DNA of 64,000 nt from Echinarachnius parma (Eukaryota > Echinodermata > Echinoidea > Clypeasteroida > Echinarachniidae): assembly GCA_037951105.1 (NCBI GenBank), contig JBAMJV010009764.1:78644-142643 (forward strand), read 5' to 3'. Positions 35,401 to 41,824 of this stretch are shown one piece after another. How positions within the stretch are numbered: the first letter of the stretch is position 1; every line of letters starts with the position of its first letter. The translations under genes were made by a program, and so were the position numbers. The notes under the pieces were generated by a model that saw nothing but the letters and a program-made list of their open reading frames with translations, did not search any database and was not told the DNA's origin.

Positions 35401-36387
35401 CACTTAAATCCAGGGGATTTGAAAGTGAGTAAAGAGGCTTTGCATAAATCTACACTTCAATGAGTCTCGGGACTCTCAGCTATATAGATGAATAGTGCAA
35501 AACCCTTAAGATGTACAAAAGAAATACTAATGCTGTACAAATGTGTTTTAGGGTAAATCTCTTTGAATACGTACAAAGCACACATATTCTGATTATAGTA
35601 CTGAATGTTCAATTTTTGCTCCATTTTGTTTCCAGCTTTCATTCTTAGTGCAGACTATACTGTCTGTAAGAAGGTAACATTTAGGTCAGTCAACTTTGAG
35701 AGAAATGAGATCATTAATTTCTTGTCTTTATTCCGGCTTTTTAATATATTTTCCTTTTGAGCAGTTTAAATGTACAGTACATGTATTATGTGCATTTAGT
35801 CAAGCCACCACACCAACTTTTTTTTCTACTTGCCCATTTAAAATTTGAATAGTTATGATTTTACTGTTTGGGCAAGTAAAATCATAACTATTCAAATTTT
35901 GCGTTCCCGAACCAAAAAAATGACTTGTCTGCTTCCTTCTAGAAGAGATTTACATTTAAGGAATTTAAAGAATTACCTTATTCTCTCAGGGTTGCCGAAT
36001 CGGGCAACCAAACTAGGTTATTTATTCAATTCTACTTGCCCGACATCAATTTTTAATTGCCTCGGGCTGTCGGGCAATAGGGCTTGTGCTAGTGTTGAGC
36101 CCTGATTTAGTTCCAACCACTCAAATTGAAAATGAAAAGAGGATCAAAGTTTTCTTCAATGGATAGAATCTGTTCTATATGTTTGGAATTAATTTATAAA
36201 TGTCTTTACATACATTCTGCTATTTGTTTCTTAAAGGTACATAATTGGAGTCTACATACATACAAGGACATTTCTGATGAGAAATGACCAACACTGGATT
36301 AATTTTGTTTAAATGTCTCACCTCAGTGGGGAAGACTCCGAGCAGATCATCAATGTCAATCACATCCCCATGCTCCATGGTTGCCAT
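8302..36387 (-). CDS. SNCAIP: Synphilin-1 orthologue, 13 coding exons (whole gene)
   Basis: Thirteen exons on the minus strand join by GT/AG sites with matching phases into one open frame of 1253 codons plus stop (human synphilin-1 is a little over 900 residues). Recognition rests on the central block: an ankyrin unit with DHHGNTLLHV, then CVEWLIRET and SLLHIATRFGQ, then LRWLLQTMQE and DHHGNSPAHLAARHGHL, then TLVEF and VTETCVNLSDQVTQL. These appear in the same order and with the same wording as the human synphilin-1 ankyrin/coiled-coil region. The acidic N-terminus (DVIDIDDL) and a late basic patch with ITFAQD near residue 1089 also have counterparts in the human protein (LDLDEIDF; VTFEE). 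In vertebrates synphilin-1 is a cytosolic adaptor that binds alpha-synuclein and ubiquitin ligases; the function here is inferred from orthology. The ends are the least certain parts: the start and the last two exons rest on splice sites and phase only. Confidence 0.85.
8408..8887. other. Start of the large last synphilin intron
   Basis: Intronic on the minus strand; no element ends or coding signals that I can support. Confidence 0.4.
8888..9137. mobile_element. Inverted-repeat element GTGACCGGCTATAGC, copy 2 (uninterrupted)
   Basis: Same ends and body as 7272-7741 but without the 219-bp insertion; the sequence runs ACCATTACAAAGG across the empty site. Confidence 0.85.
9314..10161. mobile_element. 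Composite element with ACACTAGC ends
   Basis: Imperfect inverted ends of about 38 bp contain AAGTCAATTTTAGATGA on the left and its complement on the right. Inside are a GCCCCCTAAAA-rich relic and a CTTGCCC-rich stretch (about 9880-10130) related to the 7-bp-TSD family, so it is probably two elements in one. Confidence 0.5.
10162..11615. other. Intron sequence with long homopolymers
   Basis: A C run near 10232-10250, a T run into a G run at about 10739-10797, and otherwise unremarkable AT-rich intron. No gene is supported. Confidence 0.45.
11616..12180 (+). mobile_element. TTAA-flanked element, best complete copy of its family
   Basis: 565 bp with ends TTAAAGGGATAGTTGAG and CTCAACTATCCCTTTAA, the TTAA at each edge being the target duplication. 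piggyBac-like target choice; no coding capacity. Partial relatives lie at 1077-1500, 28255-28529 and 56990-57084. Confidence 0.85.
12181..13128. other. Intron sequence, no gene seen
   Basis: Contains a short inverted repeat near 12465-12500 (AGAGAGGTGGGA with its complement CCCACCTCTCT) but no supported element or exon. Confidence 0.35.
13129..13359. mobile_element. Foldback element, copy 2
   Basis: Same structure as 3848-4062, with a more complete right end (CCTCCTACAAACCTCCTTTG). Both copies enclose a TCCATAGATGTAAACC-type core. Confidence 0.75.
13360..13969. other. Intron with poly-C run and element relic
   Basis: C run at 13441-13460. At about 13690-13745 a GAGGATTTGGACAATGTTACT...CCCTTTAAA relic matches, in reverse, the left end of the element at 21508. 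Confidence 0.45.
13970..14445 (+). mobile_element. TTAA-flanked element, TTAAAGCCCAA family, copy 1
   Basis: Ends TTAAAGCCCAATACC and TCACCTTTAA; a near-parallel copy lies at 55421-55907. Internal landmarks shared by both are GGGCTTGTGTGGTAAAATC, GAAGAAATCCAAT and TTAGTAGGCGGTTTCTTGGC. Confidence 0.85.
14446..15229. other. Intron sequence, no gene seen
   Basis: No element ends that I can pair. A fragment near 14640-14700 recalls the CTTGCCC/GGGCAACC family but is too short to assign. Confidence 0.35.
15921..17633 (+). promoter_or_regulatory. Cluster of DR1-like TGACCTTTGACCT sites
   Basis: TGACCTTTGACCT occurs at 15921 and 17352, TGACCTTTGACCC at 17474, and a triple half-site (TGACCT TTGACCT TTGACCT) at 17614-17633. 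The motif is the complement of AGGTCAAAGGTCA, the direct-repeat-1 site of HNF4/RXR-type nuclear receptors. Without the intervening hAT insertion the sites fall within about 430 bp. Function is unproven; it may be repeat-derived. Confidence 0.35.
16023..17304. mobile_element. Ac-like hAT element, non-autonomous
   Basis: 1282 bp with ends TAAGGCTGAGTC and GACTCAGCCTTA, flanked by a perfect 8-bp duplication ATTTCAAT (16015-16022, 17305-17312). Subterminal sequence is rich in GTCGG, CCGGT and AACCGG-type repeats, as in the maize Ac/hAT group. No transposase frame. The centre (16468-16883) is a large palindrome with a second small palindrome (AAGATCCATCCGCC and complement) inside it. Confidence 0.9.
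17946..18939. other. Intron sequence with hAT-like fragment
   Basis: Around 18305-18345 a GTGGCGTAGCATGG stretch followed by a G run looks like one end of a poly-G hAT-like element with no partner end. No gene is seen. Confidence 0.4.
18940..19377. mobile_element. TTAA-flanked element with GGTACCACCA ends
   Basis: Ends TTAAAGGGTACCACCACC and GGTGGTCCCCTTTAA, TTAA at both edges, no coding capacity. Confidence 0.8.
19378..19960. other. Intron with GCCCCCT relic
   Basis: Starts with a GTAGCCCCTAAAATG stretch also found near 9770-9860, so a shared older repeat. The remainder is AT-rich without features. Confidence 0.4.
19961..20505. repeat. Three tandem units of about 180 bp
   Basis: The segment CCAGTAAGAATTCATGTCGG recurs at about 20112, 20290 and 20471 (the last with TTTATG), with TATAAAGCTCCCT and TTTGACAGTAATTTAAAGCA in each unit. 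Part of each unit is a CTTGCCC-family end, so an element fragment was amplified in tandem. Confidence 0.75.
20944..21511. mobile_element. TTAA-flanked element with GGGGTATTCC ends
   Basis: Ends TTAAAGGGGTATTCCGG and TGGAATTCCCCTTTAA. It abuts the next TTAA element and shares its TTAA. Confidence 0.8.
21508..22050 (+). mobile_element. TTAA-flanked element, TTAAAGGGACTTGG family, partly duplicated
   Basis: Left end TTAAAGGGACTTGGTAACA. The right half, ending AAGTTACTAGATCCCTTTAA, occurs twice in a row (to 21886 and to 22050). A related single copy lies at 48822-49154. Confidence 0.8.
22376..22432. repeat. CA/TACA microsatellite
   Basis: Mixed CA, GACA and TACA repeats, imperfect. Confidence 0.9.
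22560..22855 (+). mobile_element. CTTGCCC-family element with 7-bp TSD, copy 1
   Basis: Ends CAGGGCTCGACACTAGC and AGTGTGGAGGCTTG, flanked by GAGTAGA at 22553-22559 and 22856-22862. Internal GGGCAAGT and TCGGGCAAC blocks are typical of the family. Confidence 0.85.
22950..23328. mobile_element. TTAA-flanked element with AGGTGCACCT ends
   Basis: Ends TTAAAGGTGCACCTGTAAAG and ACAGGTGCACCTTTAA. Its right edge is 16 bp from the donor of candidate synphilin exon 12. Confidence 0.85.
23345..23403 (-). CDS. SNCAIP: Synphilin exon 12 (candidate)
   Basis: 59 bp, phase 0 in and phase 2 out, reading NHGISRQDSLDDSGRSESF. Acceptor CGCTCAG|AAT; donor TTTTG|GTAAGT. The Ser/Asp-rich composition matches the preceding exon, and the phase fits both neighbours. 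A TTAA-flanked mobile element ends 16 bp beyond the donor. Confidence 0.55.
23945..24473. mobile_element. TA-flanked inverted-repeat element, CAGGGTGGCC family
   Basis: Ends CAGGGTGGCCCAG and CTGGGCCACCCTG, TA on both sides, long complementary arms containing GGAACGGGGCACTTCCCAAA. Lies in the intron between synphilin exons 11 and 12. Confidence 0.9.
24590..26141 (-). CDS. SNCAIP: Synphilin exon 11, long Ser-rich C-terminal region
   Basis: 1552 bp encoding residues 682-1199, largely disordered: Ser/Thr/Asn-rich with scattered basic patches. Visible landmarks are KRKSRNRHITFAQD (near 1089), an acidic tract SSDDDDNYDDYE and SPPPPDSP. Acceptor TGTTCTCAG|GGA. I place the donor at TCG|GTGAGT (24590). 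If it is not used, translation runs on six codons to a TAG at 24572 and the protein ends there. Both forms could exist. Confidence 0.85.
26142..26581. other. Synphilin intron 10
   Basis: Short AT-rich intron; nothing else visible. Confidence 0.6.
26582..26803 (-). CDS. SNCAIP: Synphilin exon 10, helical segment
   Basis: 222 bp, phase 2 on both sides, residues about 608-681. NEIDVCKEHAQKLQDSCHQL and DISRIQETLQELQQV are helix-rich and probably extend the coiled coil. Acceptor CATTCAG|CAA; donor GAG|GTGAGG. Confidence 0.8.
27164..28252 (-). pseudogene. Decayed partial copies of synphilin exon 9
   Basis: Around real exon 9, its 3' part recurs at about 27164-27300 and 27345-27450 (TCTAACCTGAATTGCTG, CTTCCACTGCTGATGCAT). 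Its 5' part with adjoining intron recurs at about 27832-27958, 28012-28150 and, shorter, 28216-28252 (GGACAGAGCCTGGA, TTGCCTGGT, TCACCTGCGGGTAC). Copy 27345-27450 still reads MHQQWKKGVS; copy 27164-27300 is frameshifted before that motif. None keeps both splice sites and the frame. Confidence 0.75.
27484..27683 (-). CDS. SNCAIP: Synphilin exon 9, coiled coil
   Basis: 200 bp, phase 0 in and phase 2 out. ALSCSRALAELHPRN is followed by IEQIQSQYVDLTNLLVRRID, DMHQQWKKD and a Ser-rich stretch. Acceptor CCTCCAG|GCT; donor TTCAG|GTTAGA. Decayed copies of both ends of this exon lie on either side (27164-28252, described separately). This is the only copy with an intact frame and both splice sites. Confidence 0.8.
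28255..28529 (+). mobile_element. Truncated TTAA-type element
   Basis: Right part of the 11616-12180 family, ending AACTGTACTATCCCTTTAA; the left part is missing. Confidence 0.6.
28611..28653 (-). CDS. SNCAIP: Synphilin exon 8, coiled-coil micro-exon
   Basis: A 43-bp exon encoding EYHQEKSMLKTKLDE, a charged heptad segment that continues the coiled coil. It is too short to stand out as a reading frame, but acceptor TTCTAG|GTA and donor GAA|GTAAGT are both strong. It is the only piece I found that joins the phase-2 end of exon 7 to the phase-0 start of exon 9. Confidence 0.8.
28654..29326. other. Synphilin intron 7
   Basis: AT-rich, with short inverted patches near 28730-28830 (ACGATTAAT/ATTAATCG) but no element I can define. 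Confidence 0.45.
29327..29496 (-). CDS. SNCAIP: Synphilin exon 7, last ankyrin unit and coiled-coil start
   Basis: 170 bp, phase 0 in and phase 2 out. It begins TLVEFNCDVTM, ends the ankyrin block with CAQFLIVTETCVNLSDQV, and continues into the heptad-like TQLRRELRE. The human protein reads TLVEYGANVTM and VVVETCMSLASQVVKL at the same place. Acceptor ATTTCAG|ACT; donor GA|GTAAGT. Confidence 0.92.
29497..30057. other. Synphilin intron 6
   Basis: A stretch near 29760-29960 has GTGGCCC and GGGCAAGT segments, probably a worn CTTGCCC-type relic. No exon signal. Confidence 0.4.
30058..30183 (-). CDS. SNCAIP: Synphilin exon 6, ankyrin-like unit
   Basis: 126 bp, phase 0 on both sides, residues 429-470. 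LRWLLQTMQESSINLD and DHHGNSPAHLAARHGHLRCL correspond to LLWLLQFMQEQGISLD and DQDGNSAVHVASQHGYLGCI of the human protein. This is the best conserved exon of the gene. Acceptor TTTTTCAG|GAA; donor CAG|GTAAAA. Confidence 0.93.
30408..30511. mobile_element. 104-bp hAT-like miniature element
   Basis: Near-palindromic, ends CATGGGCGTAGAC and CTACGCCCGTG, flanked by GTCCACAC and GTCCACAT (7 of 8 identical). Confidence 0.75.
30512..30974. other. Synphilin intron 5, remainder
   Basis: No supported feature. Confidence 0.4.
30975..31088 (-). CDS. SNCAIP: Synphilin exon 5, ankyrin-like unit
   Basis: 114 bp, phase 0 on both sides, residues 391-428. CVEWLIRETKAKAEV and SLLHIATRFGQ align with the CVRWMVSETEAIAEL and SLIHYAGCYGQ segment of human synphilin-1. 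Acceptor TTAACAG|TAC; donor CAA|GTGAGT. Confidence 0.92.
31501..31686 (-). CDS. SNCAIP: Synphilin exon 4, first ankyrin-like unit
   Basis: 186 bp, phase 0 on both sides, residues 329-390. It contains RDHHGNTLLHVLCRQGKLES, a classic ankyrin turn and helix, followed by CFTPAALAVK, which matches the LTPAGLAIK element of human synphilin-1. Acceptor AATACAG|GAG; donor AAG|GTTAGT. Confidence 0.92.
32078..32898 (-). CDS. SNCAIP: Synphilin exon 3, low-complexity Ser-rich segment
   Basis: 821 bp encoding about residues 55-328. It opens with three imperfect repeats of a TNQS-type unit (TNQSPVSGAPR, TNQSAATRARR, TDQSSVTGAQA). An acidic stretch, a Ser-rich linker, a basic K/R-rich patch (DPRRQKSREKNSKRREEK) and another Ser/Pro linker follow. 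The exon ends with an acidic helix EEAAKLFRIAIEEDVSAL just before the ankyrin block. Acceptor GTCAAAAAG|GAG; donor TTG|GTGAGT, phase 0. Confidence 0.8.
33274..33370 (-). CDS. SNCAIP: Synphilin exon 2
   Basis: 97 bp, phase 0 in and phase 1 out, containing LEEYNLDQFLEEALEDV, an acidic amphipathic stretch. The acceptor is a NAGNAG tandem (TTACAGCAG), so one Gln codon may be alternatively included. The donor is CGG|GTAAAC. The single leftover G joins with GA of exon 3 to keep the frame. Confidence 0.7.
33586..33849 (+). mobile_element. CTTGCCC-family element, copy 2
   Basis: Ends CAGGGCTCGACACTAGC and GTGTGGAGGCTTG as in the other copies, but the flanks (CAGAATG, CAGTACA) do not form a clear duplication. 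It may have been rearranged or trimmed. Confidence 0.75.
34300..34571 (+). mobile_element. CTTGCCC-family element with 7-bp TSD, copy 3
   Basis: Ends CAGGGCTCGACATTAGC and GTGTGGAGGCTTG, flanked by CTTTACC at 34293-34299 and 34572-34578. Confidence 0.85.
34579..35793. other. Synphilin intron 1 sequence
   Basis: AT-rich, without exon signals or definable elements. Confidence 0.4.
35801..36104 (-). mobile_element. CTTGCCC-family element with 7-bp TSD, copy 4 (reverse)
   Basis: Reads CAAGCCACCACACC at the left and GTTGAGCCCTG at the right, flanked by ATTTAGT at 35794-35800 and 36105-36111. Confidence 0.85.
36322..36387 (-). CDS. SNCAIP: Synphilin exon 1 (start codon)
   Basis: Encodes residues 1-22 with a short acidic motif DVIDIDDLLG that resembles the acidic start of vertebrate synphilin-1. 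The exon ends in ACTGAG before a GTGAGA donor, phase 0. I chose the ATG at 36387; a second in-frame ATG at 36378 sits in an equally good context. A third in-frame ATG at about 36438 is possible if the upstream sequence is transcribed, so the start is provisional. Confidence 0.6.
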
Positions 36388-37560
36388 GGTATTGCAGTGC
36401 AGCTTAGCGCACTGCCTTCCCACAAGGCCACGGTGCACTAGATTCTACAGTATGCCCAGGCAGACCGGGGCAACAAGTTATGGATCCATCTTCACAGCTA
36501 GAGCATTTCATCGTCTTTCACAGCAAGAGTCTTTCATCATCTTTTACAGCAATCTTGAGTGTTTTACAGAGATATTTTGTTATAAATGTAAGCATTGGTA
36601 TGTACATGGTGACACTTCACATGTCTGTGAAATAAATCAATTTATTTATATATTAAATATAAAATATTCAAAATATTAAACAAAATAATAAAATGCTGTC
36701 TGAATGCATAAAATTCTATAGATCGGGGCTTGACACCAGCACTCGCCAAATTTCTCAGAGCCAGGAAAATTTAATATCGAGCCAGTGACATTTGAAGTCA
36801 TGAAGAAGTCATGTATTCTTCCATGTACCTCATCTAAGTTGGACCTTTATGGAAAGCCATTGGTAGTCTTGGAATAAAATACATATTCAAAAGCAAAATA
36901 TGTTGACCTTTAATTTAAATTGTATGTACATCAAGCCTCAAGGACATGAAATCTCCTTGATAATAAAAAAATATGAGTGATTTGAATCAACATTTTACGC
37001 CTTTAAAAAAAAGAACCTTTGCAACAATTTTTCTAAGAAACTAATGGCTTTCCATAATTTGTAAGTCCAACTTAGTGTTAAGTTCGACTTGGGATCTTTA
37101 TGAAACACCCCCCCCAAATATAGGAAAGGCGATCATGAGTAGTTTGCAAATTTATAAAATGCAATTTTGGGACCCTTAAATTTTGTTTTGGGTACAACCC
37201 AAAATTTAGAGAAAATTATGTTGCTGGCTCAACTTTGCCACTAGCAACAAAAATTAGTGTGGAGTGGACTGACACCAACCTAGTCCTAAGCCCTGCGAAA
37301 AAATTGTAATACCAACACAGTAACTAGTAACAGGGCAAACACAAATTCCAGTAACTAATTTATATTATTTAATATTTTGGGGCATCTGGAAATATCAAAA
37401 AAGTGTTAAAACATTACAAGTCACATCACTGGCAACTCAATGCCAATATACAGTGAGAGTAAAAAATAAAAAAAAAGAAGACTTTACTAGCTAAAAGTAA
37501 TAAATACACAACAAAATATATATGTTCAGATTGGTATCATGATGTTTGGGAAAATGCTGT
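36388..37560. other. Upstream flank of the synphilin start
   Basis: Should contain 5' UTR or the first intron. I find no TATA box or clear first exon. A distant relative of the CTTGCCC family spans about 36725-37310 (GGGGCTTGACACCAGCACT to TTAGTGTGGAGTGG). A GC-rich patch at about 40900-41050, with a GTACGTACC donor-like site on the minus strand, is a weak alternative candidate for an untranslated first exon. Confidence 0.3.
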
Positions 37561-37736
37561 TAAAATGATATCATCATACATCACTTCCATTGCCAAAATT
37601 GTTTGCGGACTCAAGACCAGTAAAAAGTGGACCCGAGACCAACATAAAGTGGACCTTTCTGAATGGGGGGGGGGGGGGGGGGGGGGGGATGCGTATGCAC
37701 CCAATGCATCCCCCCCCCCCCTGGGAATGTGATGGA

Positions 37737-38700
37737 GCTATACGTGCCTTCGCAGTTGTTGCGATTCTAGTACGGCCGGATTTCAAAACGACGTACATGT
37801 AGCAGCCGCCGCTTTGTGTATAATGTCAATGGACCCTTTACTTCCTGGCATGACACCCGAAACTAAATGAAGATATTTATTCAAGAATATTAATTTCATG
37901 ACACTTTCAGTGCTAATTATGCAAAGAGAGCAACATCTGTCTATCATTTTCAACAAATTCGATCATTTCTGTCACATTATAATGCAACAAACTGAATTTT
38001 AATGAACATATTTCGAAACTCGAATGCCACTTATAATCACACGGCTGGCGGCGCACTGCATTGCATGCAATCAAGCTACATGCAGTTCAAGCACTGTCTG
38101 CATTGTGCGTACTGTACCCGGGCCGCACCCGGGCCGTGCTAGCTATGTTTCGCTCGGGAAACTGCGACAAACACAGTCTCAAATGAAGGGTAAGAATTGT
38201 CTTTGTATAGAAAAGCATTGAAATGTATTTTAGATATTCCATACTAAGGGGAAATCATATCAAGTTTGTCAGAAATGAATACTTAGTAGTTGATCGGGTT
38301 CTTGATTTCGTTCTGCAGTTAAACGAAACACGAAACCATTGGGCCCAATTGCATGTTTGAGTGCAATGTACGGCGCGGCAGGAAGAAAGGAGAGTCATTT
38401 TTGTCAATCAAAATCGAGTTGTATCCTTGAATTTTAAACAAACGATCATATTCCTTGAATTATCTGAAAATGTATATTGTTCTCGATATATGTTAGGCAA
38501 TGACAGTGTTATAGAGTTGATATTCATGAATAAATATCTTCATTTAGTTTCGGGTGTCATGCCAGGAAGTAAAGAGTCCATTGACATTATACACAAAGCG
38601 GCGGCTGCTACGTCGTTTTGAAATCCGGCCGTACTAGAATTTTGTCACGTGATCTTGCAATCGCAACAACTGCGAAGGCACGTATTGCATTGACATCTAG
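37737..38700. repeat. Inverted pair around a GC-richer core
   Basis: An arm of about 170 bp (37737-37907; ACGTGCCTTCGCAGTTG, GTACGGCCGGATTTC, ACTTCCTGGCATGACACC) recurs reversed at 38525-38697 and again in the tandem copy at 39558-39730. A run of more than 20 G lies just outside, at about 37666-37688. Confidence 0.8.
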
Positions 38701-39183
38701 AATAATATTTTGTACATTTTCTGTAGATTTTCTCATCATGTCATTGTCAGTTTGAAAAACTAGTTGCCCTCGGCTTTTGACCACCGAATCAAAATATAAT
38801 TCTCTCATAAATTTATGCTGGCCCGAAGTAAAATTGTACAATCATGCATGCGATATATGACATTGACAATGTTAATGTTAGTGTCGACATGGTCAAGCGG
38901 GCCCCGATATATATCTTACACAGAATAATATATTAGAGGAGTTTCACCTTAGCAATTAACATTTAGATTTAGTAAATTAACAATTATTAATACATAGATT
39001 TAGTAAATTAACAATTATAAATTAAATTTCCTGCATCAACAAATCTATCGTTTTCATGGCCTCTTTTACATGTACTGCATTAGCTTACATGTCTTATACT
39101 GTCGGCTCTTTCTAACTAGATCTAGAAACCGTATTTAAGACAAAGTGCAGTAAATGTAAAAGAGGCAATGAAAACGATAGATT
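38151..39183. repeat. 1033-bp tandem duplication, unit 1
   Basis: Begins CGCTCGGGAAACTGCGAC and is repeated almost base for base at 39184-40223. Matching 86-codon and 77-codon reading frames in both units reflect identity, not evident coding. The unit ends in a palindrome around CTATCGTTTTCATGG. Confidence 0.95.
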
Positions 39184-40223
39184 CGCTCGGGAAACTGCGA
39201 CAAACACAGTCTCAAATGAAGGGTAAGAATTGTCTTTGTATAGAAAAGCATTGAAATGTATTTTAGATATTCCATACTAAGGGGAAATCATATCAAGTTT
39301 GTCAGAAATGAATACTTAGTAGTTGATCGGGTTCTTGATTTCGTTCTGCAGTTAAACGAAACACGAAACCATTGGGCCCAATTGCATGTTTGAGTGCAAT
39401 GTACGGCGCGGCAGGAAGAAAGGAGAGTCATTTTTGTCAATCAAAATCGAGTTGTATCCTTGAATTTTAAACAAACGATCGTATTCCTTGAATTATCTGA
39501 AAATGTATATTGTTCTCGATATATGTTAGGCAATGACAGTGTTATAGAGTTGATATTCATGAATAAATATCTTCATTTAGTTTCGGGTGTCATGCCAGGA
39601 AGTAAAGAGTCCATTGACATTATACACAAAGCGGCGGCTGCTACGTCGTTTTGAAATCCGGCCGTACTAGAATTTTGTCACGTGATCTTGCAATCGCAAC
39701 AACTGCGAAGGCACGTATTGCATTGACATCTAGAATAATATTTTGTACATTTTCTGTAGATTTTCTCATCATGTCATTGTCAGTTTGAAAAACTAGTTGC
39801 CCTCGGCTTTTGACCACCGAATCAAAATATAATTCTCTCATAAATTTATGCTGGCCCGAAGTAAAATTGTACAATCATGCATGCGATATATGACATTGAC
39901 AATGTTAATGTTAGTGTCGAGTGTCGACATGGTCAAGCGGGCCCCGATATATATCTTACACAGAATAATATATTAGAGGAGTTTCACCTTAGCAATTAAC
40001 ATTTAGATTTAGTAAATTAACAATTATTAATACATAGATTTAGTAAATTAACAATTATAAATTAAATTTCCTGCATCAACAAATCTATCGTTTTCATGGC
40101 CTCTTTTACATGTACTGCATTAGCTTACATGTCTTATACTGTCGGCTCTTTCTAACTAGATCTAGAAACCGTATTTAAGACAAAGTGCAGTAAATGTAAA
40201 AGAGGCAATGAAAACGATAGATT
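39184..40223. repeat. 1033-bp tandem duplication, unit 2
   Basis: Differs from unit 1 by a 7-bp duplication (GTGTCGAGTGTCGAC versus GTGTCGAC near 39916) and only one or two substitutions that I noticed. Such identity means very recent duplication, gene conversion, or an assembly artefact. Confidence 0.95.
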
Positions 40224-40225
40224 TG

Positions 40226-40635
40226 TTGGCAATCGGATCCTGCACTTTAGGGGGACATATTGTTTTTGGTTGCTAATTTCAACCCTAACCCTAAACTAAA
40301 GTTGGTGGCTATAGGTCAGATTTGGCTATAAGTTAGATTTAATGGCAATGGAAATATTTAGTGGCTATGGACGTCTATGGATACTGTAGTATGAACATTG
40401 AAGTTAGCAACCAAAAACAATATACTATATCCCCCTAAAGTGCAGGATGGCAATCCTGCACTTTGTCTTTAGACTTAAGTAGGCTATATTTTTAGTACTA
40501 TATTGTTTTTGCGGAATTTTGGTTGCGAACTTCAATTTTCATACTGCTCAATAAATCTAACTTATTATCTTATAGCCACTAAATCTGACCTATAGCAATA
40601 TAGCCACTAAATCTGTGCAGGATTGCCGATTTGTT
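40226..40635. repeat. Nested inverted repeat with CCTGCACTTTAG arms
   Basis: GCAATCGGATCCTGCACTTT and TTGTTTTTGGTTGCTAA pair with CTAAAGTGCAGGAT and TTAGCAACCAAAAACAA near 40400-40450. An outer pair (TTGTTGGCAATC, GATTGCCGATTTGTTG) closes the structure. Contains AACCCTAACCCTAAAC and several CTATAGCCACTAAATCTG-type units. Confidence 0.65.
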
Positions 40636-41519
40636 GATCTTATTATAATTTATTTATCCAATTAAATTTATAATTTCTCATAATCTCACCCCTCGTTCGT
40701 TGGCTTTTAAACAAGAGTCAAGACAAAGTTCTTTCAGTACCGTTTCACGTCTCGTTTAAAATTAAATACTACAAAACAAAGTTCATACATTTATTCTTGC
40801 ATGTGTGTATATCTGTCCTAGCCAAGATCATTGGAATTACATTATCCGAGCCCCATTCCGAGGCCGACATGTCTGAAATAGACATAGGATGTCGAAGTAA
40901 ATTTCTCACCAAAAATATCCGACGGGTACGTACCTAGGCCTAGGTGACTGTCGCCAGTAGCTGCGCCAGCAGCAGTGGCGTGGTCATCCGCACCACTGCC
41001 TTGTCGCTGCCGCTATTGCTAATCCACTTGGTACTGTCGGGCCGAGGCAAAAACTTTCCTAAAATTAACTGTGGTTCTTAATTCAATTTAATCTCGAAAC
41101 ATGTATTATAGTTACATAACATGTAACTAAATCTACATGTCGCAATCATATACTTATATGTTCAACAGCTTCTTCAGTGTGTCAGTTCCGTAAACATGGT
41201 AAATGAAACTCCCAAATTACTGTGTTGATTTCGTATTTCCACCTCTTCAAAATCATAATCGTGTACCGTTATTTGCGTATAGATCGGCACTGTATAACGG
41301 CGCCGTACGTACGCGGTAATGTGCGTATGTACCTTTTCTTTCCCCCCTCTCGGGATCCTACGGTAAATAAAAGGGGTAACACAGAGGTAATATACAGGTG
41401 TTTTCCGTAATGGTGGAATTGAAGCTAGCAATAGAGGGCGTACATAATAATGAACTGTGAGCAAGATTTGAGTTATATCCTTCCCGTTTTTCAACTGACA
41501 AGCAAAGGGGAAAATCAAA

Positions 41520-41816
41520 TTCTTCGCCTCTTTGATGAGACCAAAAATAACACGATTTTGCCCAAATATATAATTATAAAAACGGTTTTGCTCAAAAACG
41601 ACGTTATTTTGTCCTAAAATGACATGAATTTGACCAAATGAAAAATATAAGTTTGCCCAAATATGACCCGAATATAATATTATTTCCCCCGAATATGACA
41701 TGGATTTACCCAAACAATGGTTCTGTCCAAACATGATTAGGTTTTGCCCGAATTTGACATAGCCCAAGTATGCCCAAATATGAGATTATTTTGCCCGAAT
41801 ATGACATGAATTTTCC
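41520..41816. repeat. Degenerate minisatellite, TTGCCCGAATATGACATG-type units
   Basis: Irregular units of roughly 22-50 bp; the array resumes at 44996-45075 after the insertion at 41825-44987. Read on the minus strand it gives a 197-codon frame with repeated FGQN, which is a repeat by-product. Confidence 0.75.
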
Positions 41817-41824
41817 CATATATG

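Noticed and set aside
38361-39654. Identical 86-codon frames in both tandem units
   Set aside because: Identity follows from the recent duplication; the frame has no recognisable domain and overlaps the inverted-repeat arm.
41174-41767. 197-codon minus-strand frame with repeated FGQN
   Set aside because: It is the translation of a degenerate minisatellite; units vary in length and the array is split by a transposon.
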